From assembly GCA_019188255.1 (NCBI GenBank), contig JAETXT010000001.1, positions 868,001-932,000 on the forward strand: a stretch of DNA of 64,000 nt, written 5' to 3'. Numbering within the stretch: position 1 is the first letter of the stretch; each line of letters opens with the position of its first letter. Under the pieces are notes generated by a model that worked only from the letters and a program-made list of their open reading frames with translations, was not told where the DNA came from and did no database searches. The stretch comes from Verticillium longisporum (Eukaryota > Ascomycota > Sordariomycetes > Glomerellales > Plectosphaerellaceae). Of this stretch, positions 22,499 to 33,903 are shown piece by piece. The position numbers and the translations under genes are program-made.

Positions 22499-25426
22499 AT
22501 ATGTGGTATTTAGACAGACAAAATGCCATCCATGTTGGGGGTTCAGAAGGCGGGACTGCAGTCAGCCCAGACAAAGAGAGGAGCTTGGGCACTGTGAGGA
22601 CAAGGGGGGAAGCGGGCGGGATGCCGAAAGGCCAGGGTGAGGAGGAATGAGATATCAGCCCGAGGTACGTAACCCATCGCCCACATGTAGGACAAGAAGG
22701 GCACCAACAAGCGACTTGCCCAGTCCATGTTTGCCCAGGCCGGGGGGCCGCAATCACTGTGCTGAAGAAGTCTGGTATAGAGCAGGAAGAGCCGGCTGTG
22801 AAAGATCAAAGCTGGGGACAGTGGTAATGGGCTTGAGGTGGTGCGGCGGTGCAGTGCCAACCCTGCATGTTGCGCAGGCTTCACTAGTTGGTTGCGGCGG
22901 ATGTTGTTGGAGTGGTGTGATGCCCGTCCTCAAAGAATCCATTCCTGTCTTTCTGAGGGGGTATCGGGTTCCGAGAAAGTTTGTAGTGATTGGCCGCCCC
23001 CATATCGGTGGTTACTATAACTGGTCGTTTGTCTTTCTCTCCTTGTTGACTTGAGGGGCGGGAACGGCAAAGGGTACCAGGGTGGGTAGTATTGCATGTG
23101 CCGCAAACGTCGACAGTAATAGCACTAGCACAAGGCAACAGAACAAGCTATGCAGCAAAGCCTGCTTGGCTTGTTAATGGCTTGTTAAACACGCGGTAAA
23201 CGCTTGGAAAGAGACAAAGAGACTGACAATGACATTGAGCCCTCGAGGCCCTGCTTCTGGGCCTCGACTTCTGGGCCTCGAGGGCTTGTTAGACTCACTC
23301 GAATGCTCCAGCCATTTCCGTTTGGTGAACTGAAGTAACCTTGCTTCAATCGATTCGACCACGGGGCGACAAACATGCCAAGCTGGTCAGCCAGGATGGA
23401 TCCAGATGATGGGGTGATACGCAATGAGAGACAGTTCGGCAAGTTGCATTTGATAGTCAGAGGCGACTCGGGGGACTGGAGCTGTTCGGCTACTGTGCAA
23501 CCAGGGCACGGTGACATGCAGACAGAAGCATCCAGTGGAATGCGTGGACAAGCTTCCGACGCTTCGGCTGAGAGATTTCCTTGGGCCGTCTTGGGCAAGC
23601 TGCTGGACAGCGCATTGCGACTCGACTGTGGGCTTCGGCCTGGCGAGAAGCGAGGCGGCATGGCAATTTGGATCCATGGACCGAAGGCAGCACAAACATC
23701 GTGTAGGTGCCATCACGACAGATACAAGGGCTCGGAATCGTCATCTGAAGTTTCTGGGCACAGATCTGGAAGCCGATGGTGCCTCGTCTGTCGTGTGAGG
23801 TGTGGAATGGCACGGCCAGTGAGAGACTCGTCAGTGAGTCGAGTCGGCATCCTTGCTTCAGAGTCTGTACGTTGCCGACAAACAGATGCCATTCTGGCTC
23901 TGCGGACCGGGATCTGATCCGACCACCAAGAACTGGCGGCTTGCCAATGCTGCATGCGGGCTGTCTTGCGGTTCGAGGCTTGAGGTGACAGCGTGGCAGA
24001 TAATCAGAGGGAGGGGACAGACATGTGGAGGTGTTGATGTTGAGGCAGCGTACCTGCCTGGGCCTGGGTACCTAGGCGACGACGATGAGTCCCACAGTGA
24101 ATGTACTGGGCCATATACACGGTGGACTTGGATTGCTCTTGCCTTGAGCGGATCGGGTAGGAACAGGCAGGTACCAACCACCAACTCACTCTCACATCTC
24201 GTGCATCCCTTTCTCATCCTCTTTCGAACACAAGATTCGTAATATTTCCCCGTCGCGAGAGGCCCGAATTCCCAGCGACTGCGCCCTCTGAGCACCACAC
24301 AGATACCACCACCCTCCAGCGGCTGAGCCTGGGGCCTGTGGTATTTAGACACCCTGTGCCGCTAATCGAGAGGGGAGACTGCCGCGACCTGCATAAGGTA
24401 TGCGCAGCCAAGCTGCATGCAACCCCAGATTTATCCACCTGCGTGCTGATTTCTGACTTTAACCTTTCACACTCGGCTGAGGCTGTGCGTTCCTTCCGTT
24501 CTATTCAAGATCGGCTCGCTCGCTGCCGACGATGCAAACATCTTCTCACGTCATTAGTACCATACTCTGACCCGAGTCATCTTCTCATGGCGTCCCAGGC
24601 AGCTGGCCCCTACCCATACTCACAATGGTCCCCTGACAGATCCTTTACTTCGTCAGCGGGTTCAGCCATTCTCTGTTGACAATAATTGTCACCGGCAATA
24701 CGCAACGGGACCAGTCTCGACTACAGGCAGATACCTCACGCGGAACTTCAACATGGTAGGTGACAAAGTAGATTTGATTGTTGGGGCAGTTTCTGGCCCT
24801 CCCGGTGGTATCATTTCCCCCCTTTCTGGTTCCGCATCCTCGGCAGCTCCAGCTCGCTTCGCCATCTGATCTGCCCGCCCAATCTCACCGCCGCGAGATT
24901 CCTCATTCAGACCCCAGTACTCCTAAACCTCGTCAACTGTCCTTTGCGAAGAAGTGACGGCCCCCTGCTTTGGGGGCGAGGCGATTATCTCGCCGGGGCA
25001 TCTTCATGTATCGCAAGCGCTAAGCGCCGGTCACATGTGTGTTGTATGGAGGGGAGGGTCGCCGCGGACCCGCTGATCACCACCGACCACTTCGCCAAGA
25101 AGTTTTTCGTGGGGTCCGTTCTCCTCCCCAGACTGGCTGAGCAGACCTGCCATCCGGCTTGTCAAAAGTGTTTTCTGCAATGTCCATTCCCAAGCCGTGT
25201 CGGTCGGCTTGGAGACGTTTGCGCACGTCGACCGCGGAGGCGAGGCAGTAGAGTGCCATCGCGACTGGATAGCAGCAGAAGAGCCGCTTCGCGTGTGGCC
25301 CGTTTTTTTGTTTGCCCGGGCGATCCCGCTTGCGCAGTTGGGGTTTGAGCGCGCGGCGACGTTGATTAATAAATTTGGGTGCGTGGTAGCGCCACGCTTG
25401 CCAGTTTGTGTCGAGCCATGAGGGCT
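22499..25426. other. 2.9-kb gene-poor region
   Basis: Many short overlapping open frames but none with recognisable domains or consistent splice structure. It includes a short GGGCCTCGA repeat near 23241-23287 and a GGTACCTAGG palindrome at about 24067. A non-coding RNA or rapidly evolving small gene cannot be excluded. Confidence 0.4.
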
Positions 25427-25648
25427 TCAGAGAATCTCGTTGGCCTTGCGCATATGCCTCGGCGTCGCGGTCTTCAGAAAGTCTGTCCTCGCGTGCGTCG
25501 GCACGTAGGCTTGGTACTTGGTCTCCTGCGCCAGGGGCACCGCCTCCTGCCGTCCAACATGGAACACACCTGAGCGGAACCGGTGGACGACGGCCTTGAG
25601 AGACCACGGGCGAGGGGCCGCCGCGATGGTGATGGCGGATGCCGACAT
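25427..25648 (-). CDS. Possible small protein, 73 residues
   Basis: The open frame from ATG 25648 begins MSASAITIAAAPRPW and then has VVHRFRSGVFHVGRQEAVPLA and a basic C terminus (TATPRHMRKANEIL). The Ala-rich, Arg-containing N terminus could be a mitochondrial presequence. Composition and a clean ATG-to-TGA frame inside an otherwise gene-poor region make it worth recording. I do not recognise a family, and it may be a chance frame or one exon of a longer gene. Confidence 0.35.
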   Translation of the reverse strand: MSASAITIAAAPRPWSLKAVVHRFRSGVFHVGRQEAVPLAQETKYQAYVPTHARTDFLKTATPRHMRKANEIL

Positions 25649-26763
25649 GGTGGCGTGTTGGTGATGGGTGGAGGCGTTGGCTTGTTGCGGTTTGGGTGAG
25701 GAATGATGAATGCACATGGGACAAACAATGCTCTTGTTTGTCGCTTTTGCTTTTTCGAGAATTGCGATTGCTGTTCTGAATCAGGAGGAAACTGAGGACT
25801 GGAATCGAACAAGACTCCCGCTCCCAGCGAGACGGCGGCATGGCCTTCCTACTAATACCAGCTCGCCCCTGATGTCAACCGAGGGGATGTGCCCCCCCCC
25901 TGTCTAGCAGGTATGTTTGCCCTCTCCCTCCTCCCTAGCCACTAAGCCACGCGAATCTGGCATCCCTTCCGCAACCAGCTGGCATGTAAATCCCAGACCA
26001 TTGATACGCTACAAGTGCATAAGAAAAAAAACACACATACGCGCTGTGTGTATGTGGAGGGAAGAGGCGGGGGTGTTGTCAGGCCATCACGCTTTCCACG
26101 TGGATCTACTGAGAGACTGCATCCTCTCTGTGCTGCAAACGGGCTAGTCTTCGTGCGGCTGTCTTTGCCAGTGAGCGAGTCGATAGGCCTCACGTACGTG
26201 ATACGATGGCAGACCCCACCCCGACGCACGGTAGACCCGTCGGCGAGCCCTCGAGCCCCCTGCCTAGCCCTGCGATTAGCGGAGGAAGAGGCCCTGGCGG
26301 GGGGGAGCGCAAATCGTCGAACTGCGGCTGAGGTAAACGATGTGCATCGAATACATCGGTCAGCAACCACTCATTGGACGTGGAGTTGCCGAAGTCGACG
26401 ACGAGGCGTCGGGCCAGGCGTCGGTAGAAAGGGCCAGGGGAGAAGAGCTGAAGCAAAAAGACACCCGCACGGGCAGAGCCAGAACACTGGGACGGCGAGG
26501 GAGGAGCAAGGGGCAATATTCAGCCCATTTCAGCCCCGCCAAGAAGTAAACATGTGGCACGCACCACGCAATTGACAAAATATGATTTGGCCGTATCCTT
26601 TTGCATTCCATTGACCATGAACTATGGGTTCGCAATTACATGGATTCTTCTGACCCTTCGGCCACGCATTGATTCCGTCGATTCCGACGAGATTGAGACA
26701 TGGCACCCTTTACAAAGGGAGGGTGGGTGCTGCCATTAGGGCCGTTATGCTCTTCCGTTTGCA
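25649..26763. other. Intergenic region with a tRNA-like remnant
   Basis: About 1.1 kb with no confident gene. A tRNA-like sequence lies on the minus strand at about 25797-25862 (described as a finding). Confidence 0.35.
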
Positions 26764-27797
26764 TCAGTCGTCCTGTTCGTCTCCACTGTCGTCTTCGCCG
26801 TCCTCGTGAGAGATAAACGGGACGAAGCGAAAGTCCAGGAAGCTAACCCCACCACCCTCCACCTCAACCATGAACTGCAGGCTGAGCACGCCCTGACGAT
26901 CACCCCGCAGGCTGATCTTGCTGGCGATGCGCATGGCCTCTGTGGACGACTTGATGAGGTCAAACTTGTACGTCTGGGCCCAGCGTTCCTGCACCGCAAA
27001 GGTTTCGAGCAGCTCGCGTCCCTTGGCAAAATCGACGACCGAGGAGCCGAGATCGCCGGTTCCGGCAAGCGTCAAGTATGGTTGGTTCTTGGACGTTGTG
27101 ATGGTGAGGCGCTTGGGGCCGTTGGGCGACAGCTCCGCCAAGGCGTCGAGGAGGTAGCGCGACTGCATGATGATCTTGTACGCAAGCTCGTCACGGTTAA
27201 AAGGTATGTCCTCCGGGATTTCGGGTACATACGTCGACAGGTTGGCGACGGTTTTGACGCCCGACTCTTCAATGATGATACTCAGAGGGCCACCTTCTTC
27301 CTCCAGCTGCAGACAACATGTTCCGCCGATGCCGAGAGTCTGGTTGCTAAACGCCTCTGGCCGGTAGTTGCGGAGGTTACTTCGGTATGGGTCCTGCTCT
27401 GCCTTTTGGGTTCGGGTCGCACTGTCCACGGCACCGAAGATCTGCAGCGTCTCGAGCAGGGCAGGCAATTGGATCTGAAAACTGGGGAGCTCGGGCTGCC
27501 AGTCGTCATCCGACTGGGGGATGTTCAGGCTGTATGTCGTAAAGAGTTTCTTGTCAAGAGAGGCGGTACCTGATCCACCGTGAGAACTAAGCGATGAGCC
27601 GCAAACGGACGACTTTACTTACCCTGCATGACTCGGGTGAGGTCGGCAGAGAAGCGAATGCCCTCTTCGGTCACAAGAACGTGTATTTGTTTGGTGAAGT
27701 TGACGCATCGAAGCAGTTGGTACAGGGGTCGGGTCGAGCTGGCTACAGCTCTGAAGAGCGGCTGTCCTGCTACGGGCGCCACAAGGTTATTGGCCAT
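26764..27797 (-). CDS. rad1: RAD1-type subunit of the 9-1-1 DNA-damage checkpoint clamp
   Basis: Two exons: 27797-27623 and 27569-26764. Donor GTAAGT and acceptor TCAG close the phase, giving 326 residues, normal for Rad1/ScRad17. Exon 1 has QPLFRAVASSTRPLYQLLRCVNF and VLVTEEGIRFSADLTRVMQG, the first PCNA-like fold. Exon 2 continues SLDKKLFTTYSL, PALLETLQIFGA, LQLEEEGGPLSIIIEESGV, and ends YKFDLIKSSTEAMRIASKISLRGDRQGVLSLQFMVEVE plus an acidic tail. By family knowledge it forms a heterotrimeric sliding clamp with Rad9 and Hus1 that is loaded at DNA damage to activate ATR/Mec1. The gene begins 154 bp downstream of the OST5 stop, same strand. Confidence 0.93.
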
Positions 27798-27951
27798 GAC
27801 AGGCAGGAGGATATAAGGTTGGAGGATCAAGTGGTGGAATTGAAGTTCGGGGCGGAAAAGGTCTCCCGCGAATGTGGTATCTAGAGTACAAGGTAGGCGA
27901 TGTCGGTGCCTTAGAAGAGGCTAGGAAAGTGGGGTGTTTCTTTTGGGTATC

Positions 27952-28310
27952 TCAGACGTAAACTCCGACCGCGCAGAACATGTAGACCGTTCCGAAGCTG
28001 AGATATGGTCAGGATATATTGGTTCCATCGGGGCAGTACACGAGAGGGAGCACGTACGCAATGGCAGCTGAGGCCGGGACTCCCAGGGCGGGGATGTTGA
28101 TAAAGGAGCGGTCTAATATGGAATGATCAGTGAAAAGTCTCAGCTTTACAGAGACCATCAGGACATACTCAGGGCGAAAGCACCAGTCAAGGAGAGCCCC
28201 GTCAACAGAAGTGCAAAGGCGACGTAGAACTGGGAGTTCTTTCCGATGGCGGGGAGGAAGGCGCCGTTGACGCCGGCAGCCTGCCAAACTTGGGGGAGCG
28301 AAGAGTCCAT
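27952..28310 (-). CDS. ost5: Oligosaccharyltransferase subunit OST5 / TMEM258 homologue
   Basis: Three exons: 28310-28169, 28112-28058 and 27997-27952, with GT-AG introns; phases close at exactly 80 residues. The protein has two hydrophobic helices (FYVAFALLLTGLSLTGAFAL and an Ala/Pro-rich second one through FGTVYMFCAVGVYV) and ends GVYV. That terminus and the two-helix size match yeast Ost5 and animal TMEM258, which end in (F/I)GVYV/GIYV. The expected role is a small ER-membrane subunit of the complex that transfers the N-glycan to asparagine. Because the exons are short, ordinary open-frame scans miss this gene. Confidence 0.85.
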
Positions 28311-29058
28311 GGGTCGAGATATCGCGATTGGATGGTAGCTGATCGTTTTCAGCTTGAGTTTCTTCGTGGAGAAGTCTGGCGTTGTCGGCTGGTGTGGCTT
28401 TTCGGTTTGTGATCATCAACAGGTTGCGTGGTTGAAGCTCACAGAAGCTCCAAGCTGTCCTTCCACTCGACCATCACGTGTTGAGGATGGTCCGTGCGTA
28501 TGCAGACCCCAGATGTTCTATTCATGACAAACATGCCCTCATGGTAAGGCACCTACGAACATGAACAGTGCAAGCCTCAAGCAGTGTCTTTTTCCTCTGG
28601 TCCTTGGGTTTTTTTGGCTTGCGCTTTGTTGGGTTGAAAGCACTCGTACACGTAGGGGCCAAGTCGGAAGCATAGTGAACAAGATGGACTTATTTCGTAC
28701 AAGAGCAAGGTGGGCACGTATAGCAAAGGGCTGGCTGGCAGCATAAACAGCGGATCTCCAAAGCAAAGATCCGAAGCCTGGTGGCAAGGCCGCATTTACA
28801 GAGTCATGAGCACAAGGTCGGCACAATCCGTCCCTGTATCAAAAAATCTCAAGCCGGTAGTCAAAGCTGACGGGTTTGAAAATATGAAAATTAATCATAG
28901 CGACGGGAGCTTTGTGCATCAGAGCAACAGCAAACGCTTGACTGGCAACCCTTCTCACACGGAATCTGCTACTTGACAGCCAACCGAACACTTCATCGAC
29001 TGGAACAAAAGAAGATCATTACGATCTCATGTACATGGGTGGTATTGGCAAAAGATTT
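28311..29058. other. Intergenic region upstream of OST5
   Basis: About 750 bp with no supported gene. It contains the OST5 promoter at its left edge and the 3' flank of the left tRNA at its right edge. Confidence 0.3.
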
Positions 29059-29139
29059 CGACGCCGGCAGGATTCGAACCTGCGCCCCCGAAAGGATAAG
29101 ATTTCGAGTCTTACGTGTTAACCACTCCACCACAGCGCC
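29059..29139 (-). tRNA. tRNA-Ser (CGA), left copy
   Basis: 81-nt tRNA. The 7-bp acceptor stem GGCGCTG pairs with CGGCGTC (with two G-U pairs) and discriminator G follows. The A box is TGGAGTGGTTAACACG-like, the anticodon loop is ACTCGAAATC with anticodon CGA, there is the long variable arm typical of class II serine tRNA, and the B box is GGTTCGAATCC. No intron. A T-run (TCTTTTGCC) lies just downstream and could serve as RNA polymerase III terminator. It reads UCG serine codons. It is identical to the copy at 29965-30045, in opposite orientation. Confidence 0.95.
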
Positions 29140-29964
29140 TTAATTGAAAAGCTGCCCAGAGCAAGGGTGTCATGACGGTAGCGGTTGACAGTCTGTTCAG
29201 AAGCATGAGATCATGACTGCTGTGGTTGTGTTGGGGCTGGATGGAGCGGAGGAAGCGGTTGAGGCTATGCCAACTTGGTCATCTCAAATGAGACGGGAGG
29301 TCCTTTGATCTGCATCTTGGTGGTGAGGCTTGGGCGTAAGCGTCTCGCACGACTTGGCCTGTGCGTTACTGTCGACTGTATGGAAGATGGAGGTTGAGAA
29401 ATATTGGTCAGGTGCTTTGATTTGAGAGTGCACAAAAAGGTGTTGATCGTCAAGATCTATAGGTGAATAAAACCAAGCTACTGATTCCATTTCTGTGTAC
29501 CTACACTGGCGTGTATCACCTAATTTCAAAAGCGCGACATCACCAGTGCAGTCGCAGAACACGTTGTACTTGAACATAATGATTCACAGGTGAATGGGAG
29601 CATTGTACTGATAGCCTGTATTCTAAGCAGCGAGAAAGCAGTCTTTCGGAATAAATCACTTACTTGATCCAATCACTGACTGAGGTGATAGCCTGGGGTT
29701 TCACCATCCAGCATGGTAGAAACTGAGGTTGTTGCCACATGACGGCCAAGTACCTCCTTGGACACCCAAAGAGCAAAGGACTTTGTACTGCCGCTGGTCG
29801 CCGATCTAGCTTCAATAGAAGAAAGATAGTCTTAGTAGTCCAAACCCTCTTCATTAATCTTTTAATTAGGGTTCTCTCGCAGGAGCCTTCGAAGATGCTG
29901 ATGAGGTGTATGTGATGTTGCGTCTGCCGATCTGTATGGATGCAGAACACTCTGAATCATCCAA
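29140..29964. other. AT-richer spacer between inverted tRNA-Ser genes
   Basis: 825 bp, visibly less GC-rich than the surroundings. The two short minus-strand open frames (29284-29577 and 29660-29950) have no recognisable features, and I do not call them genes. Confidence 0.4.
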
Positions 29965-30045
29965 GGCGCTGTGGTGGAGTGGTTAACACGTAAGACTCGA
30001 AATCTTATCCTTTCGGGGGCGCAGGTTCGAATCCTGCCGGCGTCG
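29965..30045 (+). tRNA. tRNA-Ser (CGA), right copy
   Basis: Identical over all 81 nt to the left copy, with the same acceptor stem, CGA anticodon, long variable arm and B box. The 3' flank (AAACATTTTGCC) resembles that of the left copy (AAATCTTTTGCC), which suggests a duplication that carried some flank or selection on the terminator. Confidence 0.95.
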
Positions 30046-30399
30046 AAACATTTTGCCTGGTTCTTGCTCCAGGACTCCATAAGGTTGAATCAAAGATCAC
30101 GTCAAGATTCTGAATTGTCTTCCTTCTACCGTTGCCGTCAGGAACCTTCTTGAGGTGGAAAATAAATCTTTTGGTATTCAGAGCTTCTGGTTACTCAAGC
30201 TGATTGGTCGTTGTCGCCCAGCAAAGCCGTCCGTGCATCACAGATCGCTGCGTCGGCATATTCTCGGCCCCTGGCAAGCGCGTCCCATCAACGTTGTTCT
30301 AGCCACCATCATCACAAGTGCGACAGAGAGTCCATCGACGGCGGCCTGAGTATCGCTTGTCGCATCGACAAATTACGCCAGTCGGCCGATGCCGCCAAA
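30046..30399. promoter_or_regulatory. GCN5 upstream region
   Basis: 354 bp between the tRNA and the GCN5 ATG. It includes the polymerase III terminator at its left edge and the GCN5 promoter/leader. No other feature seen. Confidence 0.35.
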
Positions 30400-31743
30400 A
30401 TGAAGGAGGAGAGTAAGTCTACGCGCCCATTTCTGTGCCTTGCACCTCGCGGTAGCCTTGCGTCCTTCTTGCTGACTCGTGGCCATTGACAGACAACAAG
30501 CGCAAGGCCTCCGAGGACCCCTCCTCGCCTGCGGCCTCGAAGCGCATCAAGCACGATGAATCCGCCGAACCGGAACCCGAGCCCAAAGTGGCCATGAAGC
30601 CCATCCCATTTCCCGAAAAGGTACGCGCATCCCTTGTTTGCATTGGCCGTCGACGCAACATGACCATGCTGACGACCTCTCGTTGCCCGCCAGCCCGCCG
30701 TCATCGAAGAGCGCAACAACGAGATAGAGTTTCGTGTTGTCAACAACGATAACGAGCGCGAGTCCCTCATCATCCTCACTGGTCTCAAATGCATCTTCCA
30801 GAAACAACTCCCGAAGATGCCCAAGGATTACATTGCCCGCCTCGTCTACGACCGCACGCACCTGTCGATCGCCATTGTGAAGAAGCCCCTCGAAGTCGTG
30901 GGAGGTATTACCTACCGCCCCTTCAAGGGCCGACAGTTTGCCGAGATTGTCTTCTGCGCCATCTCCAGCGACCAGCAGGTCAAGGGCTACGGCGCCCATC
31001 TCATGTCGCACCTCAAGGACTACGTCAAGGCGACGAGCGACGTCATGCACTTCCTCACCTATGCCGACAACTACGCCATTGGCTACTTCAAGAAGCAAGG
31101 GTTCACCAAGGAGATCACGCTGCCGCGGTCCGTGTGGATGGGCTACATCAAGGACTACGAAGGCGGCACGATCATGCAGTGCTCGATGCTGCCGCGCATC
31201 CGCTACCTCGAGATGGGCCGCATGCTGCTCAAGCAGAAGGAGTGCGTGCAGGCCAAGATCCGGGCCTTTTCCAAGTCGCACATTGTGCACGCGCCGCCCA
31301 AGGAGTGGAAGAACGGCGTCAAGCCCATCGACCCCCTGACGGCGGTGCCCGCCATCCGCGCCTCGGGCTGGTCGCCGGCCATGGACGAGCTCGCGCGCCA
31401 GCCCCGCCACGGGCCCAACTACAACCAGCTCCTCCACCTGCTCAACGACATGCAGAACCACGCCTCGGCCTGGCCGTTCCTCATCCCCGTCAACAAGGAC
31501 GACGTCGCCGACTACTACGACGTCATCAAGGAGCCCATGGACCTCAGCACCATGGAGGTCAAGCTCGAGGCCGACCAGTACGCCACGCCCGAGGACTTTA
31601 CCCGCGACGCCAAGCTCGTCTTCGACAACTGCCGCAAGTACAACAACGAGACGACCCCGTACGCCAAGTCGGCCAACAAGCTCGAAAAGTTCATGTGGGC
31701 CCAGATCAAGGCCATCCCCGAGTGGTCGCACCTCGAGCCTTAG
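30400..31743 (+). CDS. gcn5: Histone acetyltransferase GCN5 (SAGA/ADA)
   Basis: Three exons: 30400-30412 (13 bases, MKEE plus one), 30493-30620 and 30694-31743; 396 residues. The N terminus has a Lys/Arg nuclear-type segment (KRKASED...KRIKHDE). The GNAT catalytic domain (residues about 60-235) shows [34 protein letters not shown] with the catalytic Glu, the acetyl-CoA loop [11 protein letters not shown], and the substrate loop [19 protein letters not shown]. The bromodomain (residues about 285-390) shows [24 protein letters not shown] and the acetyl-lysine-binding Asn in CRKYNNE. It acetylates histone H3 lysines as the catalytic subunit of SAGA-type coactivators. The tiny first exon is easy to miss in automated models. 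Confidence 0.97.
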
Positions 31744-32916
31744 GAGGGCTCCGTCGCCATGACGCGGACCGGCGCACGCGGCAGGGGACGCGGCAGGGGA
31801 CGCGGTAGGCCCCGCGGCGGCGGCAGCGGGCGACGCCGGCGCGCCCTCGTGTCGCCGCCCGACGAGTGTCGTCAGGCACAGGCGATCCGCTCATCACGCG
31901 GGAGCCAGGCGGGGACCGCTAAACGGGGCAAGACACGCACGAGGCGGAGCGCTTCCCTCGACGCGTCGGAGGCGTCCTCTTCGACAGCCACGGAGACGTC
32001 GCACAGCGACGGCACGGATCTGTCGTTCACGACAGTGACCGGCCTGTCGTCAGGGAGCTTCTCCTCGGAGAGGTGCTCCGCCGAGGCGGGGCCTGAGCTC
32101 TCGTTCATCACAGCCAACCCGGCGCAATTGTCGTGATGGGCTCTTAGGAGGCTCGTTTTATATTTTATTTTTTTACACAAGTGGGTGGCGTCGGGGGCGT
32201 TGGAGGATTCTGCATTTATTTTTCTCTCCCCCTTTCGACAAAGGAGCGCGAGGACTGGGTTCGAGGTAGAGGACATAGGTAGATACCCAGCAATGAAACA
32301 TGATATCAAACGATCACATCTCTTCCCAACAGATTGAACGGCAAGTATGCCGCCAGCACGGAAACGTTCAGATTGCGGAAGTTGATTGACTTTCTTTTGG
32401 GGGGTTCATCCAAATCAAAAATGTGCTACCTACAGGTACGTGACGCACTCCTGAGGAACAGGCCATGCCATGTTTCGGGCCTGGCTGTTACCTGCCCTGT
32501 TTGACTGACCCGGCCTCTTCTCATCCTCCGATTGCCTCGATAAAGGAAGTAAGAAAAACCCCAGATAACGGAAAAGCCCTTAACGCCAGGGGAGCAGCCG
32601 TGGCTGTCTCCCGCAGAACGCCCACGAACGCAAAACCATCCCATGCAGCCGTCCAGAAAGTGTATTATGCATGTCCAAGAAGAAGAAAAAGAAGAAAAAA
32701 AAGCAGGAACGAAGAAGAAACACGTCAGAAGAGGGCGGGATCACTTCGCGTATACGAGGATACGAGGACACCTTCCGAGCCGCACAAACGTCAAAATTCG
32801 CCGGCTAGGAAAACCCCGAGTGTCATGCGCCCGTCGAAGAGCGCCGTCCAGGCTTCGTCCGTCCACTGCCGCACGACATCGCGTTGTACCGACTGGGCGG
32901 CGATCTGGTGAGCAGC
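31744..32916. other. Convergent intergenic region with an Arg/Gly-codon-rich stretch
   Basis: The first 120 bp downstream of GCN5 are a GGACGCGGCAG-type repeat encoding an RG tract in one frame (frame 31759-32136). This is most easily read as GCN5 3' UTR. The remainder, including an A-rich AAGAAGAAGAAA run near 32680-32705, holds no supported gene. Confidence 0.35.
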
Positions 32917-33903
32917 CTATGCTCCCGGAGGATCCGCCGCGACCGGCGCGTTGAGATCGGGAGAGGACTGGGTTACGCCATCGCCAACCGGCAAGCGCAG
33001 GCCGGAGTATGGTCGCAGCCAGGGCGCACCAGGATGACGACGCTCGTCGGTCGGCCCACGCCGAGGGGCGCGCGTCAGAGGCGGCATGAGGGGCTCCTCG
33101 CGATCGGTCGTCTCAACGCTGATGCTCCGTTGAATCATGTCGTGAAGAAAGTCGGGAATGTCGCTCCACTGGCCAGCCCTTGCTGCGCTCAGCATGCGAG
33201 GCGGGAAGAGGGTTGTCGGCATGATGGGCGTGTTGGTAGAGTTGGTGGACTGCATCGTCTGTGGCGTGACAAAGGGCAGCTCGCCAGACTCGATGGCGTT
33301 TTTGAGCCACTGCTCCCACTCCTCGTCGAGGACGGTGGCGTGCTCGCCTGCCTCTCGGCGAGCGACGCGCTCCCTGAGTCGCTCGTTGAGGGCCGTGCCC
33401 ACGCTCTCCATCTCCTCGTCTGTGTCTTCGCCCTCCATGTCCTCATCTTCGGATGCTGCCTCCGTCTCTGCTGTGCGGCCGCGGCTGGCGGGAGCCAGAG
33501 GACGGTCTTCAGGCTCGACCCATTCGGAGAACTCGTCGGCGGCCGTGTCTCTGATTGTGATGCCCTGCTCCTTCTCGTAGCGCTCCTTGGCCCATTTTGT
33601 GCCCTCCCATTTGGTCAGGTTGGCGATCTCGTTGGGCGTGAGGCGCAGGCTGTCAAAGGCGCGGAAGAGGCGACGGTGCCAGGGCCACCTGCTCAGTCGG
33701 ATGCGGTGCACGGGGTTGCAGTAGTCGAGGCCAGGATACTTGGCCTCCTGGGTGTCGAGGTGGCCGAAGAAGGCATGGACTTCGGAGCGAACCTCGAGAA
33801 TGGGGGTGCGCTGGAGAAAGGCATGAAAGTTGGGGGGGTCGCCGGCTCTCGACTTGGAGAACATGGACTCGAAAACGAGCTGGTCGACGGCGCGGCCCTT
33901 CAT
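32917..33903 (-). CDS. Fungal protein of unknown function, 328 residues
   Basis: Uninterrupted frame from ATG 33903 (MKGRAVDQLVFESMFSKSR). The N-terminal half looks folded and conserved: FHAFLQRTPILEVRSEVHAFFGHLD, YCNPVHRIRLSRWPWHRRLFRAFDSLRLTPNEIANLTKWEGTKWAKERYEKE. It is followed by a highly acidic linker (EDEDMEGEDTDEEME, about residues 150-170), a basic/acidic helix (LNERLRERVARREAGEH), and a C-terminal FLHDMIQRS segment. No domain is recognised. The conserved-looking Trp-rich N-terminal block and absence of introns support a real gene. An upstream extension would need a non-ATG start. Confidence 0.75.
   Translation of the reverse strand: MKGRAVDQLVFESMFSKSRAGDPPNFHAFLQRTPILEVRSEVHAFFGHLDTQEAKYPGLDYCNPVHRIRLSRWPWHRRLFRAFDSLRLTPNEIANLTKWEGTKWAKERYEKEQGITIRDTAADEFSEWVEPEDRPLAPASRGRTAETEAASEDEDMEGEDTDEEMESVGTALNERLRERVARREAGEHATVLDEEWEQWLKNAIESGELPFVTPQTMQSTNSTNTPIMPTTLFPPRMLSAARAGQWSDIPDFLHDMIQRSISVETTDREEPLMPPLTRAPRRGPTDERRHPGAPWLRPYSGLRLPVGDGVTQSSPDLNAPVAADPPGA

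Noticed and set aside
29284..29950. Two short minus-strand frames between the tRNA genes
   Set aside because: No recognisable motif, AT-rich composition and non-conserved look. They could be chance frames.
31759..32136. Arg/Gly-rich frame starting just after the GCN5 stop
   Set aside because: Starts 15 bp after the GCN5 TAG, is driven by a simple GGACGCGGCAG repeat and lacks any conserved block, so it is treated as 3' UTR.
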